Counted from the first letter of the stretch, positions 24,562 to 33,343 are shown. The stretch is 45,581 bases of DNA from an uncultured Bacilli bacterium (GCA_934168325.1 CAKPNG010000010.1:1-45581), one strand, 5' to 3'. Translations and numbers: made by a program. Notes: generated from the sequence alone by a model not told the origin.

Positions 24562-24616
24562 ATTATTACTCTTTTTCAATAAAAAGCCTGCAAAAACGCA
24601 TTATTTTTTCAAAAAT

Positions 24617-24645
24617 AAAAGTCGAGGGTTAACCTCGACTTTTAT
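24617..24645. terminator. Bidirectional terminator between the MATE gene and the lipoprotein gene
   Basis: AAAAGTCGAGG (24617-24627) pairs perfectly with CCTCGACTTTT (24633-24643) around loop GTTAA. T-rich runs follow on both strands, so it serves both convergent genes. Confidence 0.9.
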
Positions 24646-24666
24646 TGCTTTTTATGGTTTTTATAA

Positions 24667-25563
24667 TTATTTATCTGTATAAGAAGAAACTAAATTAAAT
24701 GTTACTGTTCCATCTTCAGCTACGACTTTTTCAAAAGTTAATTTGAATTCGATACCTAAACTTTCATCTTCATATTTTAAAACATAGAGCGTTTTATTTG
24801 TTTCTTTATCATATGTTTTAGTGAACTTAAATTCTTTATCACCTAATTCGTATTTTAATGTTTTTTCGTTTTTGTTGTTATATTCAATTTTAATTGAATA
24901 ATCAACATATTTAATACCATTATTTACGACTTCATAATTAAATTTAGTTTCAAATTCTTTTCCTTCTTTTTCGAATTGTTGACTTACTTTAATATAAGAA
25001 TTATCAGTTACAAGAAGTTTGAAGGATGTTTTTTCTTCGTATTCATCGCCTTCTTTTTCGGTTGTTACTTTAGATTCGAAATTGAAATAAGTTTCTCCGT
25101 TAGTAGTAGCGATACCTTTTATAAATGATTTTGTTTTAACTTCATTATCTTCTTCATCTACTTTTTCTTTAGTAATACCTTGATTGTAATAAAGTGTGTA
25201 AACTGCTTCTTTATCAGTTTCATCTTTGAATTTAATTTCTTGTTTAAATTCATATTGAATAGCACTATCATTTACATAACTATTAAATTCAGTTGTAGTT
25301 GAATCGAATGTATATCCATTTTCAAGAAGTAGATCTAATTGAGGTAAAACTGATTTAACTTCAGTCATATCAACATCAATTAATGATTTAGCACCTTTCT
25401 TTGTTTGACTATTTGTTGCTTTACTTAATAAGTTCATTGAAGTAACAGCTTCGATTGGCATTGTATTTTTACTATCAGGTAGATTTTCAGATCCATTGCC
25501 ACAGCTTGTTGCCATAACTCCTAATGCAAGTAAACTAGATAACATTAATAAATTTTTTTTCAT
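24667..25563 (-). CDS. Lipoprotein with a beta-rich domain related to the neighbouring anti-sigma protein
   Basis: 298 aa. The signal peptide ends in lipobox MATSC with Cys21, so the mature protein is membrane-anchored outside the cell. The rest is a Lys/Glu-rich, strand-forming domain without a recognised family. By eye it aligns with the exported part of the adjacent anti-sigma-like protein: LLLENGYTFDS here against NFINGYLTFNS there, AVYTLYYNQ against EIFRLYYND, then TYFNFESKVTTEKEGDEYEE against TYITNISKEVENKGNESEEE. A Shine-Dalgarno (AAAGGAG) and a copy of the 36-bp element of the sigma operon lie just upstream, so it is probably a target of that sigma factor. Function unknown. Confidence 0.8.
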   Translation of the reverse strand: MKKNLLMLSSLLALGVMATSCGNGSENLPDSKNTMPIEAVTSMNLLSKATNSQTKKGAKSLIDVDMTEVKSVLPQLDLLLENGYTFDSTTTEFNSYVNDSAIQYEFKQEIKFKDETDKEAVYTLYYNQGITKEKVDEEDNEVKTKSFIKGIATTNGETYFNFESKVTTEKEGDEYEEKTSFKLLVTDNSYIKVSQQFEKEGKEFETKFNYEVVNNGIKYVDYSIKIEYNNKNEKTLKYELGDKEFKFTKTYDKETNKTLYVLKYEDESLGIEFKLTFEKVVAEDGTVTFNLVSSYTDK

Positions 25564-25583
25564 AATTTTTTCTCCTTTGTTTA

Positions 25584-25619
25584 CTATTAATACGATTAAC
25601 TATTTGATTTTATTGGAAT
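25584..25619 (-). promoter_or_regulatory. ECF-type promoter element, copy 2 (lipoprotein gene)
   Basis: Minus-strand 36-bp element: ATTCCAATAAAAT, a seven-base spacer of looser match, then GTTAATCGTATTAATAG with one shared base at the join. It matches copy 1 at 32 of 36 positions with the same spacing between TTCCAAT (-35-like) and CGTATT (-10-like). Transcription would start near 25582, leaving a short leader with AAAGGAG before the lipoprotein ATG. The -35-like half overlaps the last codons of the anti-sigma gene. Confidence 0.7.
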
Positions 25620-26710
25620 AAATTTAAAATATTTTTAAATAAATCTTTATAAGAGTATGAACGACTATTATCATCTAATATTTCTAAGACTATACCTTTA
25701 ATAGAAAAATTATATAAAGGAGTTTCTATTGAAGCATCAAATGTATATTTATTTTCTTCTTTTATAATATTACTGAATTCTAATTCTGAATAAGGAGTTT
25801 CTATACTAAATCCAAATTCTTTATTATTTTTATTATCAATTTCATATTCAAATTTAATTTTACTTAGAAAATTACCATTTAAATAGTTTTGATAAGAATA
25901 ATAAGAAGTAATGCTATAAGAGTTTTCAACTTCGTTTCTTTCTACTTCATTTTCTTTCTTAGTAGTGAAAACATCATTTTTATTATTTAAATTAATAAAA
26001 GTAATTTCTATTTCTTCTTCACTTTCATTACCTTTATTTTCTACTTCTTTAGAAATATTAGTTATATATGTTATATTTTTAGTAATATAAACAGCTTCTA
26101 AATTAACTTTATATTCTTTTTTATCAGTGATTTTAGATAGATCATTATAATATAATCTAAAGATTTCTTTATCGTTATATGTATAAATACTTTCATATTT
26201 ATATTCTTTATTATCAAATACTTTTTTGTCAGTTAATAATTTATTTGTAGATTTAAGCGAATCACTATTAAATGTTAAATAACCATTAATAAAATTGAAA
26301 TAATCATCAAAATTTTTAGTTAAATAATTAAACCCATCTTGATTAGCAGTAGAATCATCTTTTTTAGATCTTCTCATTTTTTTAGCAAATGAAGTTCTTT
26401 CGTTATAATTAGCAAAAGATACTAATTCATTATATAATTCACTATTTTTATCTGGAGTAACAAAGTTTGTATTTTCATTAGAATTATTATTAGAAATAGC
26501 AACTCCAATAATAATTGAAGAAGCTAAAACTGCTGTTAATCCACCAAGAAGTCCGCTAAACCAAACTATTTTCTTCTTTTTTGCTATAGTTTCTTGTTGC
26601 TTAATATTTCGCTTTTTAAATTCATCTAAGATCATATTTGAAGTTAAATGAATATTGCAATCTTGACTATTCATGATATTGATAATATCTTTATCATCTA
26701 CTTTCTTCAT
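25610..26710 (-). CDS. Membrane-anchored anti-sigma-like protein
   Basis: 366 aa. A cytoplasmic N-terminus of about 47 residues has the size of a small anti-sigma domain and ends in KKKK. One membrane helix spans about residues 48-72. The remaining 290 residues are predicted outside the cell and are strand-rich and highly charged, with no family recognised. The gene overlaps the ECF sigma gene by four bases (ATGA), which is the standard place for a cognate anti-sigma factor. The role is inferred from position and topology; no conserved zinc-binding His/Cys pattern is visible, so it is not a typical ZAS anti-sigma domain. Confidence 0.7.
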   Translation of the reverse strand: MKKVDDKDIINIMNSQDCNIHLTSNMILDEFKKRNIKQQETIAKKKKIVWFSGLLGGLTAVLASSIIIGVAISNNNSNENTNFVTPDKNSELYNELVSFANYNERTSFAKKMRRSKKDDSTANQDGFNYLTKNFDDYFNFINGYLTFNSDSLKSTNKLLTDKKVFDNKEYKYESIYTYNDKEIFRLYYNDLSKITDKKEYKVNLEAVYITKNITYITNISKEVENKGNESEEEIEITFINLNNKNDVFTTKKENEVERNEVENSYSITSYYSYQNYLNGNFLSKIKFEYEIDNKNNKEFGFSIETPYSELEFSNIIKEENKYTFDASIETPLYNFSIKGIVLEILDDNSRSYSYKDLFKNILNLFQ

Positions 26711-27225
26711 AGTTTAAGCTCCTTTCTCAATTTTTTAATTGAATTATTATAAGACCATAATACTGTGCCTAATGGCTTATTTTGAATTTCAGCAATTTCA
26801 TTAAAACCTAAATCGCCTAGTACGTGTAATATAAATATATCTACTTCCTTTTTGTTTAAGATATCTCTTATCTTTTTAAGAATCAAATCTTTGTCAACCA
26901 AACTCGAATCATCACTAGCATATTCATAATCATCAGTGTAATTAACTTTACTAAATTTCTTTATATAATCTAACGATATATTTTTACTAATTGTTAGTAA
27001 GAATCCTATAATTGATTTTTCTTCACTTATATCACTAATATTAGATAAGAATTTAATATAAGTTTCCTGCAATAGATCTTCACTTGTTGCTTGATTCTTA
27101 ACATAGGAATAAATATTTGAGTATATCAATACTTTTGTCGTATTGTAAAACTCATCAAAGTAAGACATGTCGTTACCTTTCATCTTTTTTAATAACTCTT
27201 TGAGTCTTACTTCATCTATATGCAT
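26707..27225 (-). CDS. ECF-family RNA polymerase sigma factor
   Basis: 172 aa. Region 2 spans about residues 14-90 (YFDEFYNTTKVLIYSNIYSY, then SEDLLQETYIKFL near residue 48 and the -10-binding part near residue 80). Region 4 spans about residues 115-170, with helix-turn-helix LGFNEIAEIQNKPLGTVLWSYN. There is no region 1 or 3, as in ECF factors. The stop codon (UGA) overlaps the start of the anti-sigma gene. The first ATG is at 27225, about two bases after the predicted transcript start, so it may be leaderless. An internal ATG at 27168 has an AAAGG Shine-Dalgarno, but starting there would remove the usual helix before region 2. Confidence 0.88.
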   Translation of the reverse strand: MHIDEVRLKELLKKMKGNDMSYFDEFYNTTKVLIYSNIYSYVKNQATSEDLLQETYIKFLSNISDISEEKSIIGFLLTISKNISLDYIKKFSKVNYTDDYEYASDDSSLVDKDLILKKIRDILNKKEVDIFILHVLGDLGFNEIAEIQNKPLGTVLWSYNNSIKKLRKELKL

Positions 27226-27228
27226 ACA

Positions 27229-27264
27229 CTATTAATACGATTAACATTTAAATTTTATTGGAAT
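27229..27264 (-). promoter_or_regulatory. ECF-type promoter element, copy 1 (sigma operon)
   Basis: Minus-strand 36-bp element with TTCCAAT as -35-like and CGTATT as -10-like box, in the same spacing as copy 2 at 25584-25619. It lies directly before the sigma gene and suggests autoregulation. The predicted start is near 27227. Confidence 0.7.
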
Positions 27265-27267
27265 TAA

Positions 27268-27936
27268 TTATAAATAATTAAAAATTCCAAGTAAATTTGT
27301 TACTCTTTTTCCTTTATAATCTTTAAAATTATCGTTATTATCTAATAAAATAGAATCTATATTAGAATTATTTGCTCCTAATATATCACTTGTTAAAGAA
27401 TCTCCAACAACAATAACTTCTTTATTAGATAATCCAATATCATTTAATACATAATCAAAATATTCTTTATTTGGTTTATAAAAGCCTATTTCTTCTGATA
27501 TGTACATGCCATTAATAAATTCTTCAATTTTTGCTTCTTTTATTCTCCTATGTTGAATAAAAGAAACTCCATTAGTAATAATATAAATCTTATATTTTTT
27601 AGATAATCTAGTTAATGTTTCTAATGCATTATCCATTAAATAATGACCTTTACTTAATTCAATAGAAAACTTCTCAGTGATTTTATCTATATCAATATTT
27701 TTTATATTTAAATCATTAAAAAAATAAATCCAACGATTACGTTTACATTCATTTAAAGTCATATTATTTTTTTCTAATTCACGCCAACAATATCCAGAAT
27801 GTTTTATAAATAAATTAATTGTATCTTCGTTATATGGAATATTTAAATCATTGTAAATAACTTTTAAGGCATCATATTCACCTTTATTAAAATCTAATAA
27901 CGTATTATCTAAGTCAAATAAAATAGCTTTTATCAT
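27268..27936 (-). CDS. HAD-superfamily phosphatase, YjjG-like
   Basis: A haloacid-dehalogenase-type hydrolase, probably a nucleotidase of the YjjG group. Motif I FDLDNTLLDF holds the nucleophile Asp, motif II is IITNG (Thr), motif III is the Lys in GFYKPNKEYF, and motif IV is VVGDSLTSDILGA. The cap domain sits between motifs I and II. I chose the ATG at 27936 because GGGGA lies eight bases before it; an in-frame ATG at 27951 would add MWGLE and would give a leaderless start, since TATAGT ends seven bases before it. The physiological substrate is unknown. Confidence 0.85.
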   Translation of the reverse strand: MIKAILFDLDNTLLDFNKGEYDALKVIYNDLNIPYNEDTINLFIKHSGYCWRELEKNNMTLNECKRNRWIYFFNDLNIKNIDIDKITEKFSIELSKGHYLMDNALETLTRLSKKYKIYIITNGVSFIQHRRIKEAKIEEFINGMYISEEIGFYKPNKEYFDYVLNDIGLSNKEVIVVGDSLTSDILGANNSNIDSILLDNNDNFKDYKGKRVTNLLGIFNYL

Positions 27937-28058
27937 TTCTAATCCCCACATCTAAATACTATACAACAAATTAGAGTAAATTATCATAATTATTTAAATT
28001 AAGCTAAAAATTTAGATTAAATTTTAGAAAAATAGTTAAGTTTTGCAAGGTTATACAA

Positions 28059-28090
28059 AAAAAATAGCTACTTTTCAGTAGCTATTTTAT
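28059..28090 (-). terminator. Intrinsic terminator after the PFOR gene
   Basis: AAAATAGCTACT (28061-28072) pairs perfectly with AGTAGCTATTTT (28077-28088) around TTTC, followed on the minus strand by a run of T residues. It lies just downstream of the PFOR stop codon. Confidence 0.9.
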
Positions 28091-28108
28091 TATTCTTAAG
28101 TTAGTGGA

Positions 28109-31100
28109 TTATAAACCAAATTTCTTGATTCTTTCCCATCTATCCTTAGCAGCTTGTTCACTCTTTGTGAAGAGTTCTTCATAGTGCTCAGGATTAACTT
28201 TAGGAAGTTGTGAATATCTTGTTTCTTTTAAGATAAATTCTCTAAACTTAGTGAAGTCTGGTTCTTTGCAATCTAATTCAAGAGCTGGTTTACCTTGTTC
28301 AAGTTTACGAGGATCGTATCTAAATGTTGTGAAGTAACCACATTCAACAGCTTCTTTTTCAGTAGCGATACTATTAACAAGTCCGCCTTTAATACCTTGG
28401 TTAATACATGGAGCGTAACATATAATTAATGAAGGTCCGTTATAACTTTCAGCTTCTTTAAATGCTTGAATTGCTTTCATTGGGTTTGCACCTAAAGCGA
28501 TTTGAGCAACATAAACTGTACCATAACTCATAGCCATTAATGCTAAGTTCTTCTTTCTTGTCTTTTTACCACTAGCAGTAAATTGAGCAATACTACCAGT
28601 TTGTGAAGATTTAGAAGATTGACCGCCAGTATTTGAATAAACTTCAGTATCTAAGCACATGACGTTAACATCATCTTCACTAGCTAAGACATGATCAAGT
28701 CCGCCGTAACCAATATCATAAGCCCAGCCATCACCACCGACGATCCAGACTGATTTATCAACTAAATCTCTTTCAAATAATAAGACTTCTTTGATAGCTT
28801 CATCTTTAGATTCTTTAACTTCTTTAACTAAAGTTGGAACAATCTTACGAGCTTCATCTTTATTCTTAATATTAGCAAGATAAGACTTAATTGTTTCTTT
28901 TAAGTTAGCTTCAACAGTTTCACTATTTAAAGCAGCTTCTAAGATTCTAGCAATTTGCATTAACTTATAGTTAGTTGCTAATCTCATACCATAGCCATAT
29001 TCTGCGTTATCTTCGAATAAGCTATTAGCCCAAGCAACACCATTACCATTCTTATCAGTAACAAATGGAGTAAGAGGTGTAGAACCACTATAAATTGAAC
29101 TACATCCAGTAGCATTAGCGATTAATAAATCTTTACCGAATAATTGTGATAATAATCTATAATATGGAGTTTCACCACATCCTGCACAAGCACCACTGAT
29201 TTCCATGTAAGGCATTAAGAATCCAACACCTTTAACTGTTGTTAATGGGAATAAGTTTGTCTTATATTCAGTATTCTTATATAAATATGTAGCAAATTTT
29301 TCTTTATCGAACTGTGATTTAGCTTCAACCATCTTTAATGCATAGTGATCGTTGCCAAGTTTTTTAGCTGTCTTATTAGCCATACATTCATTAACACAAA
29401 GACCACAGCCAACACAGTTCATTGGAGAAACTTGAATGACATATTTATAATCTTTAACTTGAGGTCCGCCAACAGCTGGTTTAACGATATCTTTTAATCC
29501 TTCTGGACCATTATTAATTTCATCTTCAGTTAATAAGAAAGGTCTAATTGTAGCATGTGGACAAACGAATGCACATTGATTACATTGAATACAGTAATCT
29601 TTATTCCATTCAGGAACTCTATCAGCGATACTTCTTTTTTCTTTATAAGTAACGTTTTCTTCCATAGTTCCATCTAATAATTCAAATTCAGTGAATTTAG
29701 AAACTGGAATATCATAACCATCAAGATTGTTAATATGATCAACATATGTATCGAAGTATTCATCTCCTAAAATATGTCTTTCTCTATTAAATGGTAATTT
29801 AGCCCATTCTGGATTAACTTTAACTTCTCTTAATCCTTCAGTACCTTTATCGATAGCTTTATAGTTAAGTTCAACAATTTCTTGTCCTTTTCTACTATAT
29901 GTTTTTTCAGCTAATTTCTTCATCCATTTATTTGCTTCATCATAAGGCATAATTTGTGGATTTAAATAGAAGAATGCACTTTGTAAAATTGTATTTGTAT
30001 GTCTACCCATACCAATTTCAAGAGCAATCTTATTAGCATCGATAACATAGAATTTTGCACCTTTAGTAGCTAATTGATATTTAACTCTATTTGGTAAAGA
30101 TTTAATTAAAGTTTCATCATCCATATCAGTATTTAATAAGAATGTTCCACCTTTCTTTAAATTCTTTAACATATCAAATCTAAAGACATAAGTATCTAAT
30201 GAGCAGCTAATAAAGTTAGCATGTTCAACATAATATGTTGAGTGAATTGGTTCTTTTCCAAATCTTAAGTGGCTTCTTGTAACACCACCAGATTTTCTAG
30301 AATCGTAAGCAAAATAAGCTTGAGCATATTGATGAGTTGCATCACCAATAATTTTAACTGATGATTTATTAGCACCAACTGTACCATCACTACCTAAACC
30401 ATAGAATAAGCAGCTTGTATAGTTATGAGCAATTTCATATTCTTCATCAACAGGAATTGATAAATGAGTAACATCATCATTAATACCAACGGTAAATCCG
30501 TGGAATTCTTTACCTGTTAACATGAAATCATAAACTGATTTAATGTGTTTTGGTTGAGTATCTCTACTTGATAAACCATATCTTCCGCCAATAACTTTAA
30601 CATCTCTTCCTTCAAGTTTTAAAGCACTTACGACATCTTCATATAATGGTTCACCAACAGCACCCATTTCTTTAGTTCTATCTAAAACAGCAATTTCTTT
30701 ACATGTTTCAGGTAAGACACTTACTAAATGTTTTGCACTGAATGGTCTATATAAGTGAACTTTAACTAAACCAACATGTTCACCTTTTTTATTTAAATCA
30801 TTAACAACTTCAAGAGCAGTTTCAGTAACACTACCCATAGCAATAATAACTTTTGTAGCTTTTGGATCACCAACATAAACAAATGGTGCATAAGTTCTTC
30901 CAGTTAATTCACTAACTTTCTTGAAATATTTATCAGCAATATCAATAACTTTGTTGAAATGTTCGTTTTGAGCTTCTCTACCTTGGAAATAGATATCATC
31001 ATTTTCAGCACCACCACGAGTAACTGGGTGAGTGTGTGGATTTAAAGCTCTAGCTCTAAATTCTTCAACAGCTTTTCTATCTAATAATTTTTCCCATTCT

Positions 31101-31675
31101 TTATCATCAATAAATTCAACATTTTGAATTTCATGAGATGTTCTAAAGCCATCAAAGAAATGGCACATTGGATAACTTGCTTCAATTGCTATTAAGTGAG
31201 CAATAGGTGATAAATCAGCAACTTCTTGAACACTGTGTGAACAAAGCATTGCGATACCTGTTTGTCTAATAGCATAAACATCTTGATGATCACCAAAAAT
31301 AGATAAAGATCTTGTAGCTAAACTTCTAGCAGATACGTGCATAACTGCTGGGAGGAGTTCACCACACCATTTATAAATATTTGGAATCATTAAGAGTAAA
31401 CCTTGGCTAGCTGTATAAGTAGTTGCCAAACTTCCACCTTGTAATGCACCATGTAAAGCACCGCTTGCGCCAGCTTCACTTTGCATTTCACAAACTTTAA
31501 CTACATTTCCAAAAAAATTCTTTTTTCCTTGGCTAGCATATACATCGACATGATCAGCCATAGGACTTGATGGAGTAATAGGATAAATTGCAGCAACTTC
31601 AGTAAAATTATAACTTCCAAGAGCTGCAGCCGTATTACCATCAACACTAAGCATTGTTTTCTTAACGTCAGACAT
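28109..31675 (-). CDS. nifJ: Pyruvate:ferredoxin (flavodoxin) oxidoreductase
   Basis: Oxidises pyruvate with CoA to acetyl-CoA and CO2, passing electrons to ferredoxin. It is the typical anaerobic route. The single 1188-aa chain carries all domains. N-terminal domain: ITPSSPMADHVD near residue 33. Two [4Fe-4S] sites follow: CIQCNQCAFVCP near residue 692 and CVGCGLCVNEC near residue 755. The thiamine diphosphate domain has the proximal cluster cysteines in CAGCGETPYYRLL and GDGWAYDIGYGGLDHVL, with DTEVYSNTGGQ near residue 1010. A Shine-Dalgarno (AAAGGAG) and own terminator mark it as a single-gene unit. The ferredoxin at 21966 is a likely acceptor. Confidence 0.98.
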   Translation of the reverse strand: MSDVKKTMLSVDGNTAAALGSYNFTEVAAIYPITPSSPMADHVDVYASQGKKNFFGNVVKVCEMQSEAGASGALHGALQGGSLATTYTASQGLLLMIPNIYKWCGELLPAVMHVSARSLATRSLSIFGDHQDVYAIRQTGIAMLCSHSVQEVADLSPIAHLIAIEASYPMCHFFDGFRTSHEIQNVEFIDDKEWEKLLDRKAVEEFRARALNPHTHPVTRGGAENDDIYFQGREAQNEHFNKVIDIADKYFKKVSELTGRTYAPFVYVGDPKATKVIIAMGSVTETALEVVNDLNKKGEHVGLVKVHLYRPFSAKHLVSVLPETCKEIAVLDRTKEMGAVGEPLYEDVVSALKLEGRDVKVIGGRYGLSSRDTQPKHIKSVYDFMLTGKEFHGFTVGINDDVTHLSIPVDEEYEIAHNYTSCLFYGLGSDGTVGANKSSVKIIGDATHQYAQAYFAYDSRKSGGVTRSHLRFGKEPIHSTYYVEHANFISCSLDTYVFRFDMLKNLKKGGTFLLNTDMDDETLIKSLPNRVKYQLATKGAKFYVIDANKIALEIGMGRHTNTILQSAFFYLNPQIMPYDEANKWMKKLAEKTYSRKGQEIVELNYKAIDKGTEGLREVKVNPEWAKLPFNRERHILGDEYFDTYVDHINNLDGYDIPVSKFTEFELLDGTMEENVTYKEKRSIADRVPEWNKDYCIQCNQCAFVCPHATIRPFLLTEDEINNGPEGLKDIVKPAVGGPQVKDYKYVIQVSPMNCVGCGLCVNECMANKTAKKLGNDHYALKMVEAKSQFDKEKFATYLYKNTEYKTNLFPLTTVKGVGFLMPYMEISGACAGCGETPYYRLLSQLFGKDLLIANATGCSSIYSGSTPLTPFVTDKNGNGVAWANSLFEDNAEYGYGMRLATNYKLMQIARILEAALNSETVEANLKETIKSYLANIKNKDEARKIVPTLVKEVKESKDEAIKEVLLFERDLVDKSVWIVGGDGWAYDIGYGGLDHVLASEDDVNVMCLDTEVYSNTGGQSSKSSQTGSIAQFTASGKKTRKKNLALMAMSYGTVYVAQIALGANPMKAIQAFKEAESYNGPSLIICYAPCINQGIKGGLVNSIATEKEAVECGYFTTFRYDPRKLEQGKPALELDCKEPDFTKFREFILKETRYSQLPKVNPEHYEELFTKSEQAAKDRWERIKKFGL

Positions 31676-31747
31676 TTAAATTTCTCCTTTAAAAACGTTT
31701 ATATTATATACTTTAATTTTCTTAAATTAAAGGGCTTTAGAAAAAAG

Positions 31748-31767
31748 ACTTATAATAAATTATAAGT
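31748..31767. other. Perfect inverted repeat with T-run, probable terminator of the second MATE gene
   Basis: ACTTATAAT and ATTATAAGT flank AA. On the minus strand the repeat is followed by CTTTTTTCT, so it can act as an A+T-rich terminator for the gene upstream (MATE at 31806-33269). It could instead be an operator of the PFOR gene, which starts 73 bases further on. Confidence 0.5.
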
Positions 31768-31780
31768 TTCAATTATTTGG

Positions 31781-31798
31781 CATAATCTAAAGATTATG
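31781..31798. other. Second perfect inverted repeat upstream of PFOR
   Basis: CATAATCT and AGATTATG flank AA, immediately after the MATE stop codon. It has the same 'arm-AA-arm' form as the repeat at 31748. It may be a hairpin at the mRNA 3' end or a protein-binding site. Confidence 0.4.
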
Positions 31799-31805
31799 AA
31801 TTTTA

Positions 31806-33269
31806 TTAATCAGCTTGATTTACTAAAGTTAAACTATTATCAAGTTCTTCAAAAGATTTTTTGCTTAAAACAATCATTACCGGTATATAACATATATCTA
31901 TCAGTACCCAACTAATCGGATAAGCAGCATATAACCAGAAAATTGTATGGAAATAAGGCATTCTAAATAAAGTATATAAGAATAAAATTCTTAAACCAGT
32001 ACAACCAACTAATGTGATAATTGCAGGTGGTAAACTTCTTTTCATACCTCTTAAAAAATCACCACATATAATCATTATTCCATCAAAAATATAAGGAATT
32101 ATCATAATATACATTCTTTCTTTACCAGCAGCTATTGCATGAGCTTGAATAACACCTTGCTTTTCAGTAATAAATATTGATAATAACTGATTTGATAAAC
32201 TAATAAATAAAACTGCGATTAATACGCAAGTAATAAAATCCCAACTTAGTCCAATCCAAAATACTTTTTTAATGTTTTTCTTATTTTTAGCACCAAAATT
32301 TTGTCCAACGAAAGTACATAAAGAAACACCAATTGCATCTTCAATTGCAAAAGCAAAATTCTCTAATTGACTAGCTGCACTACTTCCAGCAACAATTTCA
32401 TCTTGAGAAATTGGGACTCCATTAATTGAATAATTAGTAATTGAATATAAACTTGATTGAATTAAAACATTTGGTATAGAAAAAGCTAACCCTTGAATAC
32501 CAGCTGGTAAACCAATAACTAATACTTCTTTTAATGAAGGAACATCTACTCTTAATTTTTTAAATTCTAATTTTACAAACCCTTTATTATTTAAAAATAA
32601 AAATAATGTTGTTATAAAAGCTGCGACTGCTTCACTACAAATAGTAGCAATAGCAACTCCAACAACATCAAGATTAGCATATTTAACTAAAAGTATATCA
32701 AATCCAACGTTAATAATTCCTGCGGCAATTAAAGTCAATAAAGGTTTAGTACTATCACCTAAAGCTCTAAGAATTTGAGAGCCATAATTATATATCATTA
32801 AAAAAGGTAATCCTATAAAATAAATCTTTAAATAATCAGTTGCTTTATCTAATAAAGATATTGGAGTATTCATCATTTTTAATAAAACTCCTGATAAGAA
32901 AAACCCTACAATTCCAACAATAACCCCGCTAAACACGGATAAAATTAAAGAAGTATGCAAAACTTTTGAAGCTTTTTCTTTATCATTAGCACCTTTAGCT
33001 TGAGATATAGCAACATTAGCTCCCATCGACATATTAACAAATACAGTAACAATAAGATTAATAAGTGCAGTATTTGAACCAACAGCACTCATTGATACAC
33101 TTCCACCACCATATTTAGTAACACACCAAAGGTCAATTGTTGTGTAAAGTAATTGTAATATAGTAGTTAAAGCAAGTGGCAAGGCAAAAAGAGCAAATTT
33201 CCAAAATAAATTGCCTTTTGTTAAATCCATTTCTAATTGTTTTACATGCAAAAATTTCTTAATTACCAT
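31806..33269 (-). CDS. MATE family efflux transporter (second copy)
   Basis: A twelve-helix MATE exporter of about 487 aa. Family start MDLTKGNLFWKFALFALPLA and ILQLLYTTIDLWCV is preceded by a short N-terminal arm. I chose the ATG at 33269 because GGTGGAAGG lies just before it; an upstream TTG at 33311 would add 14 residues without a ribosome site. It is not close in sequence to the MATE protein at 23059, apart from family motifs. It follows the beta-galactosidase gene after 74 bases and could be read from the same transcript. Substrate unknown. Confidence 0.88.
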   Translation of the reverse strand: MVIKKFLHVKQLEMDLTKGNLFWKFALFALPLALTTILQLLYTTIDLWCVTKYGGGSVSMSAVGSNTALINLIVTVFVNMSMGANVAISQAKGANDKEKASKVLHTSLILSVFSGVIVGIVGFFLSGVLLKMMNTPISLLDKATDYLKIYFIGLPFLMIYNYGSQILRALGDSTKPLLTLIAAGIINVGFDILLVKYANLDVVGVAIATICSEAVAAFITTLFLFLNNKGFVKLEFKKLRVDVPSLKEVLVIGLPAGIQGLAFSIPNVLIQSSLYSITNYSINGVPISQDEIVAGSSAASQLENFAFAIEDAIGVSLCTFVGQNFGAKNKKNIKKVFWIGLSWDFITCVLIAVLFISLSNQLLSIFITEKQGVIQAHAIAAGKERMYIMIIPYIFDGIMIICGDFLRGMKRSLPPAIITLVGCTGLRILFLYTLFRMPYFHTIFWLYAAYPISWVLIDICYIPVMIVLSKKSFEELDNSLTLVNQAD

Positions 33270-33343
33270 AACCTTCCACCAAATATGAAAGTTTATGCTT
33301 TTATTTATCAAATATCAAGTATATAAAACTTTTAAAGACAAAA

